16,270 bases of DNA from Ruthenibacterium sp. (GTDB taxonomy: Bacteria > Bacillota > Clostridia > Oscillospirales > Ruminococcaceae): NCBI GenBank assembly GCA_020025255.1, contig JAHHSK010000046.1, forward strand, positions 1 to 16,270. The letters run 5' to 3'. The position numbers were made by a program, and so were the translations under genes. This document shows, in pieces, positions 7,463 to 14,136 of this stretch. The notes beneath the pieces are model-generated. The model saw only the letters and a list, made by a program, of their open reading frames with translations. It did not search any database and was not told where the DNA came from. How positions within the stretch are numbered: the stretch's first letter is position 1; every line of letters begins with the position of its first letter.

Positions 7463-8356
7463 ATGAGCAGCACGCGTTTTGATTTTATTTCGACACCCTC
7501 TGCATCGCAGCCGTATCATCTGCTGTATGTGGCATCTTCCTGCTATGATAAAGACTGGAACAGCCTGATGCACACCCACCAGTGTGCCGAGCTGTTTTTC
7601 TGTGTACAGGGGCAAGGGCGTTTTCACACACCGGAACACACCTTTTCCGTGCGCCGGAACGATCTTGTCATTATCAGCTCCAATGTCGAACATGCCGAAT
7701 CCAGCATGAAAGCCAGCCCTTTGGAATATCTGGTGCTCGGTGTCCAGGGACTGAACTTTCAATTCGATCATTCCGGCAGCATCCATCGATATGGGCTTTT
7801 GAATTTTGAACGCTATCGGGAAGAGATCCTGTTTTACCTGCAAACCATTCTGCGGGAGGTTGATATGCAGTCGCCCGGATACGAGGATATGTGCCAGCGT
7901 ATTTTGGATCTGCTGCTGATTTATGTGCAGCGCCTGACGGATGTCAAAATCCGCACCAACCTTTCCCCCCGGGAACGGGATCATACCGCAAACCGAAACT
8001 GTGCCTTGATCCGCCAATATATCGATGAGCATTTCAGCGAACCGATCACGCTGGATTCCCTGGCACAAATGGTTCACATCAACAAATGCCACCTGGTGCG
8101 CACCTTTCAAAAAGAATACGGCATCACTCCCATTAATTATCTGATCGAAACGCGGCTCAAGGAAAGCCGCTTTATGCTGGAAAACACAAACTATTCCACA
8201 TCGCAGATCGTGGCGCTTTCCGGCTTTTCGTCGGCAAGCTATTTTTCCCAATGCTTCCGGCGAAGAGAAAAGATGTCCCCTTCCCAGTACCGGGAGATGC
8301 ATGCCCGCAAGGCATCCGGGCTTCCGTTTGTGCCGGAAGCCAGTGCAGCCAAATAA
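7463..8356 (+). CDS. AraC-family transcriptional regulator with cupin sensor domain
   Basis: This 297-aa protein has an N-terminal cupin-like sugar-sensing domain (about residues 15-150; HTHQCAELFFCVQG is its metal-site-like strand). The C-terminal two-helix-turn-helix domain covers about 185-285. The first HTH is in ITLDSLAQMVHINKCHL and the second in TSQIVALSGFSSASYFSQCF, followed by the usual SPSQYR. I chose ATG 7463 because AAAGGAG lies 12 nt upstream. An in-frame GTG at 7415 has no ribosome site and sits very close to the predicted transcription start. The gene is divergent from the lipoprotein/permease/GH112/sulfatase operon and most likely activates it in response to the imported sugar or a product of it. 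That role is inferred from position; the fold assignment is secure. Confidence 0.93.
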   Translation: MSSTRFDFISTPSASQPYHLLYVASSCYDKDWNSLMHTHQCAELFFCVQGQGRFHTPEHTFSVRRNDLVIISSNVEHAESSMKASPLEYLVLGVQGLNFQFDHSGSIHRYGLLNFERYREEILFYLQTILREVDMQSPGYEDMCQRILDLLLIYVQRLTDVKIRTNLSPRERDHTANRNCALIRQYIDEHFSEPITLDSLAQMVHINKCHLVRTFQKEYGITPINYLIETRLKESRFMLENTNYSTSQIVALSGFSSASYFSQCFRRREKMSPSQYREMHARKASGLPFVPEASAAK

Positions 8357-8403
8357 GTGCGCTGTGCTCTTTCCTTTTACTTATAAAAATGGTTCCGCCG
8401 TTT

Positions 8404-8425
8404 TGCCGCATCCCGCTTTGCGGCA
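8404..8425 (+). other. Small stem-loop downstream of the AraC-family gene
   Basis: TGCCGCA and TGCGGCA form a perfect 7-bp stem with an 8-nt loop, 48 nt after the regulator stop. It has no T run and may only stabilise the 3' end. Confidence 0.4.
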
Positions 8426-8449
8426 TTACGCTTTCGGACCGGATCGTTC

Positions 8450-8481
8450 AGAACCCGCTTTTGATACAGCGGGTTCTTTTT
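8450..8481 (+). terminator. Intrinsic terminator of the AraC-family gene
   Basis: A perfect 9-bp stem, AGAACCCGC with GCGGGTTCT (8450-8458, 8469-8477), is followed by a T run to 8481. It ends rightward transcription before the convergent transporter gene. Confidence 0.85.
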
Positions 8482-8509
8482 CGTGCTTTTCTCTCTTGTT
8501 TCAAAGCAC

Positions 8510-8540
8510 AAAAACGGCAGCCGCGGGAACACGGCTGCCG
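8510..8540 (-). terminator. Intrinsic terminator of the MFS transporter gene
   Basis: A perfect 9-bp stem (CGGCAGCCG 8515-8523 with CGGCTGCCG 8532-8540) is followed on the minus strand by five T (complement of 8510-8514). It lies 14 bp past the transporter stop. Confidence 0.85.
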
Positions 8541-8554
8541 CAGACTGATATTTT

Positions 8555-9760
8555 TTACAAGGTTTCTCCCTGCGTCGGCTTAAGAAAAAACAAACCGATG
8601 AACCCTGCCGCCGTACTGATAACCGCGATCCAGTGCCGCGCCGCCGGATCCGCAAAGCATCGGGCTGCAAGCGGGAACCCCACGCTGCCCACGCTCATAC
8701 CCAGCGCCAGAAATCCATAGTTGATGCCCGCATTTTTTCGCCCGAACAGATCCGTACCCATTACCGAGATCATCGCCGCCTCACCCGAATAACAGAAGGT
8801 CAGCAGGCTGTATACGGCAACGACCCACCAGCCCTGTGCAAACGAAAACACGAAGGAAAGTGTGCACAATGCCCCGAACAGCAGCCGATCGGTACAAAGA
8901 CGCCCCACCTTATCGCTGAGCCACGGCATCAAAAGCCTGCCCGCCGCCGAGCCGAGCGAGCCCACCACAATGCAGGAAAGCGCAGCGGTTTGTTCCAGCC
9001 CGCGCTCCTGCGCAATTTCCACAATGCGCGGGCTGAACAGAAGCACCGAAGGCGTAGCCAGGCAGACAATGACTGTCAGCACCCAGTACTGCGGTGTTTG
9101 AAGCATTTCGCGCACTGTATAGTCCCGCCCTTGCTGCGGTGCAGACGGCTGTTTTTGCGGGTTGCTCAAAAGCGCGCTTGCTGTCCCGCAAACAAGCAGC
9201 ATCAGGATGCCCAGCACGAAAAACGCGACGCGTATTCCCCATTGCTCGATCAGAAAGCGTCCCAGCAGCGTGAGCACACCGCCCGAAACCCCCACCGCGC
9301 CGCCGATGATTCCGGTGGCAAAGCCCTTGCGCTGTGCATACCATTTCTGCGCACACGACATGACGGCAGGATATAAAAACGCACTGCCCAGCCCCACCGG
9401 AACGCTGAACGCCGCATAAAACACCCACGGTATTTGCGCCGGCAGGAACGCCGCCGCGCAAAAGCCCGCCGACATCAGCCCTGTGCCGCACACCCCTGCC
9501 GCGCGCGGGCCGGCCTTATCCTGCACCAGTCCCCCGAAAATACAGCCGATCCCGTAAAAGCAGATCGTCAGGCTGAAGATCATCGAAGCGTTGTCCTGCG
9601 AAAAGGCGTATTCATCGCAGACACTGCGCTGAAACACGCCCCACGCCGCCGGGACCCCTGCCAGGATCTGGATCGCCGCCCCTGCGGCAAGGATCACCCA
9701 GGGATGCTGCTGCACAAAGGCTGCGGGTGCTGTTTTGGGCGGATCTTTTTTCCCGCTCAT
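8555..9760 (-). CDS. MFS transporter of the oxalate/formate antiporter (OFA) type
   Basis: This 401-aa polytopic protein has about 12 hydrophobic helices. It starts with a short cytoplasmic Lys/Pro segment and a first helix WVILAAGAAIQILAGVPAAW. Features typical of the OFA branch of the major facilitator superfamily are the AWGVF stretch after helix 1, the loop GGLVQDKAGPR between helices 2 and 3, and SDKVGR in the second half. The middle loop (about residues 195-215, SNPQKQPSAPQQGRDYT) separates the two six-helix halves. Characterised relatives exchange organic anions such as oxalate/formate, but the substrate of this member cannot be told. Its ATG overlaps the stop of the small upstream gene (ATGA), so the two are translationally coupled. 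Confidence 0.9.
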   Translation of the reverse strand: MSGKKDPPKTAPAAFVQQHPWVILAAGAAIQILAGVPAAWGVFQRSVCDEYAFSQDNASMIFSLTICFYGIGCIFGGLVQDKAGPRAAGVCGTGLMSAGFCAAAFLPAQIPWVFYAAFSVPVGLGSAFLYPAVMSCAQKWYAQRKGFATGIIGGAVGVSGGVLTLLGRFLIEQWGIRVAFFVLGILMLLVCGTASALLSNPQKQPSAPQQGRDYTVREMLQTPQYWVLTVIVCLATPSVLLFSPRIVEIAQERGLEQTAALSCIVVGSLGSAAGRLLMPWLSDKVGRLCTDRLLFGALCTLSFVFSFAQGWWVVAVYSLLTFCYSGEAAMISVMGTDLFGRKNAGINYGFLALGMSVGSVGFPLAARCFADPAARHWIAVISTAAGFIGLFFLKPTQGETL

Positions 9761-9924
9761 AAATCATCCGCATCCTGCACCGGGCGTTCCGTTTCGTCCA
9801 GCGGCCGTCCGGTATAACTGCCATTCGGGTCTGTTTTGCTGGGTTTTTGCCGCACAATGGCACGCACGACCGCATTGCGGATTTTTAAAGCGGCTGTTTG
9901 CGACGGGATTTGATTCTTTTTCAT
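9757..9924 (-). CDS. Small conserved-looking protein coupled to the MFS transporter
   Basis: This 55-aa protein of unknown function starts MKKNQIPSQTAALKIRNAVV and has a basic N-terminal half followed by DPNGSYTGRP and an acidic end PVQDADDL. AGGAGG lies 7 nt before the ATG, and the stop overlaps the transporter ATG by four bases (ATGA), so it is very probably translated. No membrane segment, signal peptide or metal motif is seen. The NGSYTG-x-P and PVQDADDL segments look like a short repeated theme I associate with small Firmicutes proteins, but I cannot name a family. A role linked to the transporter, or just a leader providing translational coupling, is possible. Confidence 0.75.
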   Translation of the reverse strand: MKKNQIPSQTAALKIRNAVVRAIVRQKPSKTDPNGSYTGRPLDETERPVQDADDL

Positions 9925-10001
9925 AGTCGTTCCTCCTTTTTGTATATACGATGCACCGCATGTCCATGATATATGCATCAAACGAAAAGGAGCTGCGCGC
10001 T
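9925..10001. promoter_or_regulatory. Divergent promoter spacer with inverted repeat
   Basis: This 77-bp A+T-rich spacer between the small leftward gene and the rightward LCP-like gene contains both ribosome sites. It also contains the inverted repeat GATGCA (9950-9955) / TGCATC (9974-9979), each arm flanked by TATAT. No consensus promoter pair with 16-18 bp spacing is convincing. The symmetric repeat is a possible shared operator. Confidence 0.35.
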
Positions 10002-11051
10002 GTGACCACACGAAAAGCATTTCTGTTCGGATTTGCCATTACGCTTGCTGTGCTTGTTCCGGTTTATCTTGCCGCTGTCTGCATTATCCTGACAAGGACG
10101 GCTCCCGCCGATACTCCGCAGCAGGGCATCCCCATTCGCGTGCCTATGCCGGGTGATGCCAAAACGATCCTGCTCATGACAGGCGAAAAAGAGCCGGAAC
10201 AATTCGTCCTGCTGCGTTTCGATGCACTGGAAAAGCGCATATCCGCCGGAGCCCTTGCCCCGGAAACGGTTGTGCTCACAAGCGGAAAAGCCATTTCCCT
10301 TGTCCAAGCCGCAAAGCAGGCGGGGCCTGCACAGGCGGCAGCCTGTATCCGCGAAACACTGCACATCCCGCTGGATCATTATCTGTTCTGCACCCCAAAG
10401 CAGCTGATTTCCATAACGAAGGATTTTTCCGCTGCGCACCTGCCGCTTTTCCGCTACCTGACGCGGGATGCGATTGAGGAAATGCAGCTCGATCTGCCCG
10501 GGGAACAGACGATCACTTTTACGCCGCAGATGTTTGCCGATGTAATGCGTACCTGCCGCGCCACTTCCGCCGCACGCGTCATGCTGCGCACAGAAGGCTA
10601 TCTTGATTTTCTGCGCGCAAACCCCATTGCTCTTGCGGAAAAGCTGCCTGCTGCAGTGCGGAAAATTTTCGGTGAGCTTTCCACGAATCTTTCTGCCGCC
10701 GATTTATTCGATTACGAACGTATTTTCGGGTTTCTTGCGCGGGAAATTCCCGAATATTATCCGGTTTCATTGCCCGGAAAATGGATCAGCGGCCGGTTCG
10801 AGTTTGCCGAAACGGCGGTAACCGCCGCTGCCGCCGCATTCGGGAGCCTGCCGCAGGCCGATGAAACCCAGCCGCAGACATCCGCACAAAGAGACCGTGC
10901 CAGCGATACCGCACTGCCGCAGGCATCCCATGCCGCTTACGGCATCCAAGGCACGGCGTCCGATTTTGCCGCTTCGTCGATTTCGCCTTCGGTTTCTTCC
11001 CAGCCGCACACGGCCGAATCCGCGCATCTGCCGCGCGCCGGCTCATTATAG
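10002..11051 (+). CDS. Membrane-anchored LCP (LytR-CpsA-Psr)-like protein, apparently degenerate
   Basis: This 349-aa protein has one N-terminal membrane helix (about residues 6-30) and an extracellular domain. A region around residues 54-140 follows the layout of LCP domains: KTILLMT, then FVLLRFDALEKRI, then LVQAAKQAGPAQAAACIRETLHIPLDHY. The last stretch closely parallels the LCP block with an Ala/Gly-rich helix before LGIPIDHY. LCP enzymes attach polymers to peptidoglycan, but the usual Arg-Asp (PRDT-like) phosphate-binding segment is here APETVV, so catalysis is doubtful. A 75-residue low-complexity Gln/Ser/Ala/Pro tail ends in LPRAGSL. I chose GTG at 10002 because AAAAGGAG is 9 nt upstream and the coding frame then opens with MTTRKAF and the membrane helix. 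A sortase gene follows by 121 bp. An alternative is an unrelated fold with convergent features. Confidence 0.7.
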   Translation: MTTRKAFLFGFAITLAVLVPVYLAAVCIILTRTAPADTPQQGIPIRVPMPGDAKTILLMTGEKEPEQFVLLRFDALEKRISAGALAPETVVLTSGKAISLVQAAKQAGPAQAAACIRETLHIPLDHYLFCTPKQLISITKDFSAAHLPLFRYLTRDAIEEMQLDLPGEQTITFTPQMFADVMRTCRATSAARVMLRTEGYLDFLRANPIALAEKLPAAVRKIFGELSTNLSAADLFDYERIFGFLAREIPEYYPVSLPGKWISGRFEFAETAVTAAAAAFGSLPQADETQPQTSAQRDRASDTALPQASHAAYGIQGTASDFAASSISPSVSSQPHTAESAHLPRAGSL

Positions 11052-11052
11052 C

Positions 11053-11110
11053 GTTCTGCAAAAACCGCCGAAGCAGAACATTTCCTTTCTTTGCTTTTTT
11101 TCGCGCTTTT
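11053..11110 (+). terminator. Weak hairpin after the LCP-like gene
   Basis: GTTCTGC (11053-11059) pairs with GCAGAAC (11073-11079) around a 13-nt loop and is followed by T-rich sequence. It could partly terminate transcription or process the message before the sortase gene. The stem is short, so this is tentative. Confidence 0.4.
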
Positions 11111-11172
11111 TTTCCACGGCTTTGCCGCATGATGATTCCATACCATATGAAATCATCCGGAGGTGCATCCTG

Positions 11173-11763
11173 ATGCAGCAAAAAAGACGAATCCTTTTCC
11201 TCGCGCTGGGGTTTCTCTGTCTGACCGCGGCGGCCGCTTTGCAATATCGGAATTTCCGTGACGATCTGCGCGCAGGGCAATCTGCGCAAGCGATTGTGCG
11301 GGATCTGAAGCAATCGGTTTTCGAATCGGCACAAGTCCCCTCTTCCGCCCGCGCCGAGCCTTCTGCCGATGACGCACACCGCTTGCAAAGTGAATTTGCC
11401 GGGATCCTTTCCATCCCCTGCATCGGGCTGGAACTGCCGGTTTATGCCGAATACAGCCGCGATGCACTTTCCCTTGCACCCTGCCGCCAGTACGGAACGG
11501 CGCGCGAAGGAAATCTTGTGATCGCAGGGCACAATTTTCAGCAGCACTTTGCCCCGCTCGGCCGTCTGCACCCCGGCGATACGCTTACATTCACCGAAAC
11601 CGACGGCACGGTTTACTCCTACACCGTCTGCGCCGTTGCCACGCTTTCCCCGGGACAGACCGAACTGGTATTTGGATGTGCACACAGCCTTGTGCTTTAC
11701 ACCTGCAATTATTCCGGCAATGCACGGCTTTGTATTTTCTGCGATCTTTCTGCCCCCGGCTAG
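11173..11763 (+). CDS. Sortase (cysteine transpeptidase), class uncertain
   Basis: This 196-aa protein has one N-terminal membrane helix (about residues 5-24), a linker, and a sortase beta-barrel from about residue 78. The catalytic triad is visible: His in AGHNF (H120), Cys in LVLYTCNYSG (C178) and Arg seven residues later in NARL (R185). Sortases cut a C-terminal sorting motif of exported proteins and join them to the cell wall or to pilin lysines. The start has GGAGG 9 nt upstream. The short length and YTC motif suit the small clostridial sortases rather than class A or B, but I cannot fix the class. No classical LPxTG protein with membrane tail is in the window; the preceding LCP-like protein ends in LPRAGSL and is the only candidate partner. 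Confidence 0.9.
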   Translation: MQQKRRILFLALGFLCLTAAAALQYRNFRDDLRAGQSAQAIVRDLKQSVFESAQVPSSARAEPSADDAHRLQSEFAGILSIPCIGLELPVYAEYSRDALSLAPCRQYGTAREGNLVIAGHNFQQHFAPLGRLHPGDTLTFTETDGTVYSYTVCAVATLSPGQTELVFGCAHSLVLYTCNYSGNARLCIFCDLSAPG

Positions 11764-11777
11764 CGCGATAAACCGCC

Positions 11778-11814
11778 CGGTTTTCCACATTTTTCTGCTT
11801 TTTGTTGAAAACCG
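11778..11814. terminator. Possible bidirectional terminator between convergent sortase and XRE genes
   Basis: CGGTTTTC (11778-11785) and GAAAACCG (11807-11814) form an 8-bp stem around a T-rich 21-nt loop, 15 bp after the sortase stop. A large loop and no clean T run on either side make it a weak candidate. Confidence 0.35.
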
Positions 11815-11846
11815 AGCGTACGTCTGCACGCCTTTTCGGATTCCGC

Positions 11847-12875
11847 TTAGCCGGGTGTCACCGCCTGCGTCTCGTAAAGCTGCCGTCCCAGCGCTTCGCT
11901 CTGCTGCTGAACTGAAATCACAAATTCACCGTTCACCTGCAGCCCGTATCCGTAATACCGCGTTTGCCCCGTTTCGGGGTCACGATAGCAAAACGCCGCG
12001 CCGATGATTTCCTTTCCACCGGCGGCATCCTGATCCTGCACGGTCACAGTTCCGATGATATCCGTGTGTGTGATCCCACAATCGGAAAGGACACGCGCCG
12101 CAGCATACTGCTGTGCCGCATGGATGCGCGCCTTTTCCGCATTGGAATCAATGCGCCGGAACTGCATCCCCGCGGACGCACCCGCGATCAGCACCGCCGC
12201 AAGCCCCGCCGCCAGTGCAAAGCGCATTCGTCTGCCGGAGGAACGGTGCACAAAATCCGAAACCGTCTGCCGCAGCAGCCCAAAAAAAAGGATGACAAGC
12301 GCACCGAGCAGCAGAAAATCCGAATACCGCTCCAGCAATATCGTCGGCACAAGCGAAATGCCGCCGATCGCCGCCGTGCCAAAGCCGCAGATCGCAATAA
12401 TTTTTGCCGCCTGCCGCCGCTGCGGTTCCTGCTGGCGTTCCCCCCAAAGCTGCGCGCACAGTGCCGCCGCAAGCCCGCCGAAGCAGAAAAGGCTGCCCAC
12501 GATCGACCGCAGCCCGAACGAAAGCACCGCTGCCGCCGCAAGGAACACACAGCCCGCCGCCGCCGCGCACATCTGAAGGTGCAGTTCTTCCCCGTGTTTT
12601 TGCTGTGCCAGCGCAATCGTTTCCGAAACTGCCGCCTGTGCGGATTCCTGCGTCACAGGCTGTGGTTCGGCTTGTGCCCGCATCAATTCCACCAGTGTCA
12701 CCCCCAGTGCCGCCGCAAGCGGCTCCAGCGTGCCGATATCTGGAAAGCCCAACCCGCGTTCCCAGCGGCTGACGGCCTTATCCGTTACATTGATTTTTTC
12801 CGCAAGCTCCTGCTGCGTCATGCCTCCCGCTTTGCGCCGCTGCGCAAGAAAGGCTCCGAACTTCCGTGCATCCAT
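11847..12875 (-). CDS. Membrane-embedded XRE-family (HTH_3) regulator
   Basis: This 342-aa protein starts with an XRE helix-turn-helix (about residues 4-60; MTQQELAEKINVTDKAVSRWERG is the DNA-binding core). A linker to about 95 follows, then four or five hydrophobic helices between about 100 and 235, and a C-terminal soluble domain of about 105 residues (GTVTVQDQD, YYGYGLQVNGEF). Such proteins hold a DNA-binding domain at the inner membrane face and probably sense envelope or extracellular signals. I chose ATG 12875 because GGGGGGA lies 8 nt upstream and its own promoter starts transcription only about 25 nt earlier; a longer reading frame to 12998 would begin upstream of that promoter. The ATG at 12884 is the alternative. 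It converges on the sortase pair and may or may not control it. Confidence 0.88.
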   Translation of the reverse strand: MDARKFGAFLAQRRKAGGMTQQELAEKINVTDKAVSRWERGLGFPDIGTLEPLAAALGVTLVELMRAQAEPQPVTQESAQAAVSETIALAQQKHGEELHLQMCAAAAGCVFLAAAAVLSFGLRSIVGSLFCFGGLAAALCAQLWGERQQEPQRRQAAKIIAICGFGTAAIGGISLVPTILLERYSDFLLLGALVILFFGLLRQTVSDFVHRSSGRRMRFALAAGLAAVLIAGASAGMQFRRIDSNAEKARIHAAQQYAAARVLSDCGITHTDIIGTVTVQDQDAAGGKEIIGAAFCYRDPETGQTRYYGYGLQVNGEFVISVQQQSEALGRQLYETQAVTPG

Positions 12876-12905
12876 TGCGGTCATCCCCCCTTCTTCTTGA
12901 TTCGG

Positions 12906-12934
12906 ATTGTACCGCATCGCCCCGTTTTGTGCAA
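12906..12934 (-). promoter_or_regulatory. Sigma-A promoter of the XRE regulator
   Basis: On the minus strand TTGCAC (complement of 12929-12934) and TACAAT (complement of 12906-12911) are separated by 17 bp. The message would begin near 12899, about 25 nt before the ATG. Confidence 0.7.
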
Positions 12935-13002
12935 CCGATGATTCGTAGAGTTGGCTGTCTGTGTGCGTTTTCCGGCCTTTTTTCGATGTTTTTTCCACAC
13001 AT

Positions 13003-13037
13003 AAAAAAGGCGGCGCCGGAAAATGCTCCGGTGCCGC
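13003..13037 (-). terminator. Second leftward terminator upstream of the XRE gene
   Basis: An 11-bp stem with one G-U pair (13010-13020 with 13027-13037, 6-nt loop) is followed on the minus strand by six T (complement of 13003-13008). No recognised gene lies between it and the tRNA terminator, so it may back up tRNA termination or end a small unrecognised transcript. Confidence 0.75.
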
Positions 13038-13116
13038 TCTGGCTTCATCCTGTTTTTATGGTTTCATGAAAGGGTACCGACCGCTTTGCGCCGGCACCTT
13101 TTCTGCATGATTTCAC

Positions 13117-13150
13117 AAAAAAACATCCGGTTGAAAAAATCAACCGGATG
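13117..13150 (-). terminator. Intrinsic terminator of tRNA-Asn
   Basis: A perfect 11-bp stem (CATCCGGTTGA 13124-13134 with TCAACCGGATG 13140-13150, 5-nt loop) is followed on the minus strand by seven T. It begins 5 nt after the tRNA CCA end. Confidence 0.9.
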
Positions 13151-13154
13151 CTTC

Positions 13155-13230
13155 TGGCTCCCCTTGTTGGGCTCGAACCAACGACCCTGCGGTTAACAGC
13201 CGCATGCTCTGCCAACTGAGCTAAAGAGGA
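13155..13230 (-). tRNA. tRNA-Asn (anticodon GTT), CCA encoded
   Basis: The 76-nt cloverleaf is complete. The acceptor is TCCTCTT with AAGGGGA (one G-U), the D stem is GCTC/GAGC, and the anticodon stem is TGCGG/CCGCA with loop CTGTTAA (anticodon GTT). The T stem is GTTGG/CCAAC with TTCGAGC, the discriminator is G, and CCA is genomically encoded. It is a single tRNA gene with its own promoter and terminator. Confidence 0.96.
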
Positions 13231-13285
13231 ATATCAAATTGTTTTGCAGCGTCTGAACGTGTATCCGTTTCGTGACTGCCTATTT

Positions 13286-13314
13286 ACTATACACCCTTTT
13301 GAATGTAAATGCAA
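13286..13314 (-). promoter_or_regulatory. Sigma-A promoter of tRNA-Asn
   Basis: On the minus strand TTGCAT (complement of 13309-13314) and TATAGT (complement of 13286-13291) are separated by 17 bp. A- and T-rich tracts directly upstream (13317-13351) resemble an UP element, fitting a strong stable-RNA promoter. The leader to the tRNA 5' end is about 48 nt. Confidence 0.7.
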
Positions 13315-13316
13315 GT

Positions 13317-13351
13317 GTTTTTTTGAAAAAATTTATTTTTTTCAAAAAAAC
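13317..13351. repeat. Perfect 15-bp A/T inverted repeat
   Basis: Arms 13317-13331 and 13337-13351 (GTTTTTTTGAAAAAA and its complement) surround a 5-nt centre. It lies just upstream of the tRNA promoter and after the purC terminator, so it could be bent DNA, an UP element or a weak terminator. Confidence 0.6.
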
Positions 13352-13374
13352 CTTCTGCAATCCGCCTGCGGCTG

Positions 13375-13408
13375 AAAAAAAACGGAAGCCCGGAAGGGCT
13401 TCCGTTTT
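13375..13408 (-). terminator. Intrinsic terminator of purC
   Basis: Arms 13379-13391 and 13396-13408 form a 13-bp perfect stem with a GGAA loop. The minus strand carries eight T (complement of 13375-13382), with four inside the stem. It lies 47 bp past the purC stop and separates purC from the tRNA. Confidence 0.88.
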
Positions 13409-13455
13409 GCTTCAGCGTATTTTCGCAGCCCGCTTCGGGGCGCGGCGTTCGGCTT

Positions 13456-14136
13456 TTAGCCGAGGATGATCTTCGTCAGCTCAACCGGCTCTACGATCTT
13501 GCCGTCCTTGTAGACGCGCATATTGCCGGAAGCGATCTCGTCGATCAGGATGACTTCGCCGTTGTTGTAGCCGAACTCAAACTTGATATCATACAGATCC
13601 AGATCTTTCTTTGCCAGCTCATCTGCAACGATCTTTGTGATCTTCAAGGTCTGCTCTTTCATGCTGTCGTACATTTCGGGGCTCATAACGCCCAGTGCAA
13701 CAAGCCCATCCTTGGTGACAAGGGGATCGCCCTTTGCGTCGTCCTTGAAAGTCGTTTCCACATAACCGCCTTCCAAAACAGCGCCATCTTCAATGTAATT
13801 GCCATAACGACGGATGAAGCTGCCCGTAGCCTTCAGGCGGCAGATCACTTCCAGACCCTGGCCGAACACCGTAGCCGGCAGCACTTCCATGGTTGCATCG
13901 TCAAGATTTGCGCCAACATAGTGCGTTTTGATGCCCTGTTCTTTCAGGATCTCAAAAAACTTGATTGAAGTCTCAAGGTTTGCACGGCCAATGCCTTCGA
14001 TCGTCAAACCAACTGTATTTTCACCCGGATCGAACACGCCGTCCTTGCCGGTGCAGTCATCTTTGAACTTCAAAAGAACGTTGCCGTTCTCCAGCTGATA
14101 GACATCTTTTGTTTTCCCTCTATAAAGCATTTCCAC
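13456..14136 (-). CDS. purC: Phosphoribosylaminoimidazole-succinocarboxamide synthase (SAICAR synthetase)
   Basis: This 226-aa cytosolic enzyme of de novo purine synthesis joins CAIR and aspartate with ATP to make SAICAR. The family landmarks are clear: LYRGKTKDVY near residues 4-13 (ATP loop), TGSFIRRYG near 106-114, YDIKFEFG near 182-189 and LIDEI near 197-201. Its length is close to the usual 230-240. Translation starts at GTG 14136 or at ATG 14130 two codons later; AGGTGG overlaps the GTG, and GGGA upstream could serve it. The gene stands alone here, without other pur genes, between tRNA-Asn and the divergent pepF. I found no purine-riboswitch-like leader. Confidence 0.95.
   Translation of the reverse strand: MEMLYRGKTKDVYQLENGNVLLKFKDDCTGKDGVFDPGENTVGLTIEGIGRANLETSIKFFEILKEQGIKTHYVGANLDDATMEVLPATVFGQGLEVICRLKATGSFIRRYGNYIEDGAVLEGGYVETTFKDDAKGDPLVTKDGLVALGVMSPEMYDSMKEQTLKITKIVADELAKKDLDLYDIKFEFGYNNGEVILIDEIASGNMRVYKDGKIVEPVELTKIILG

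Noticed and set aside
11046..11172. A frameshift that would give the LCP-like protein a classical sorting tail with a membrane helix
   Set aside because: The other frames after the LPRAG region give short, Arg-rich or broken sequence without a clean hydrophobic helix and basic tail, and a hairpin begins two bases after the stop.
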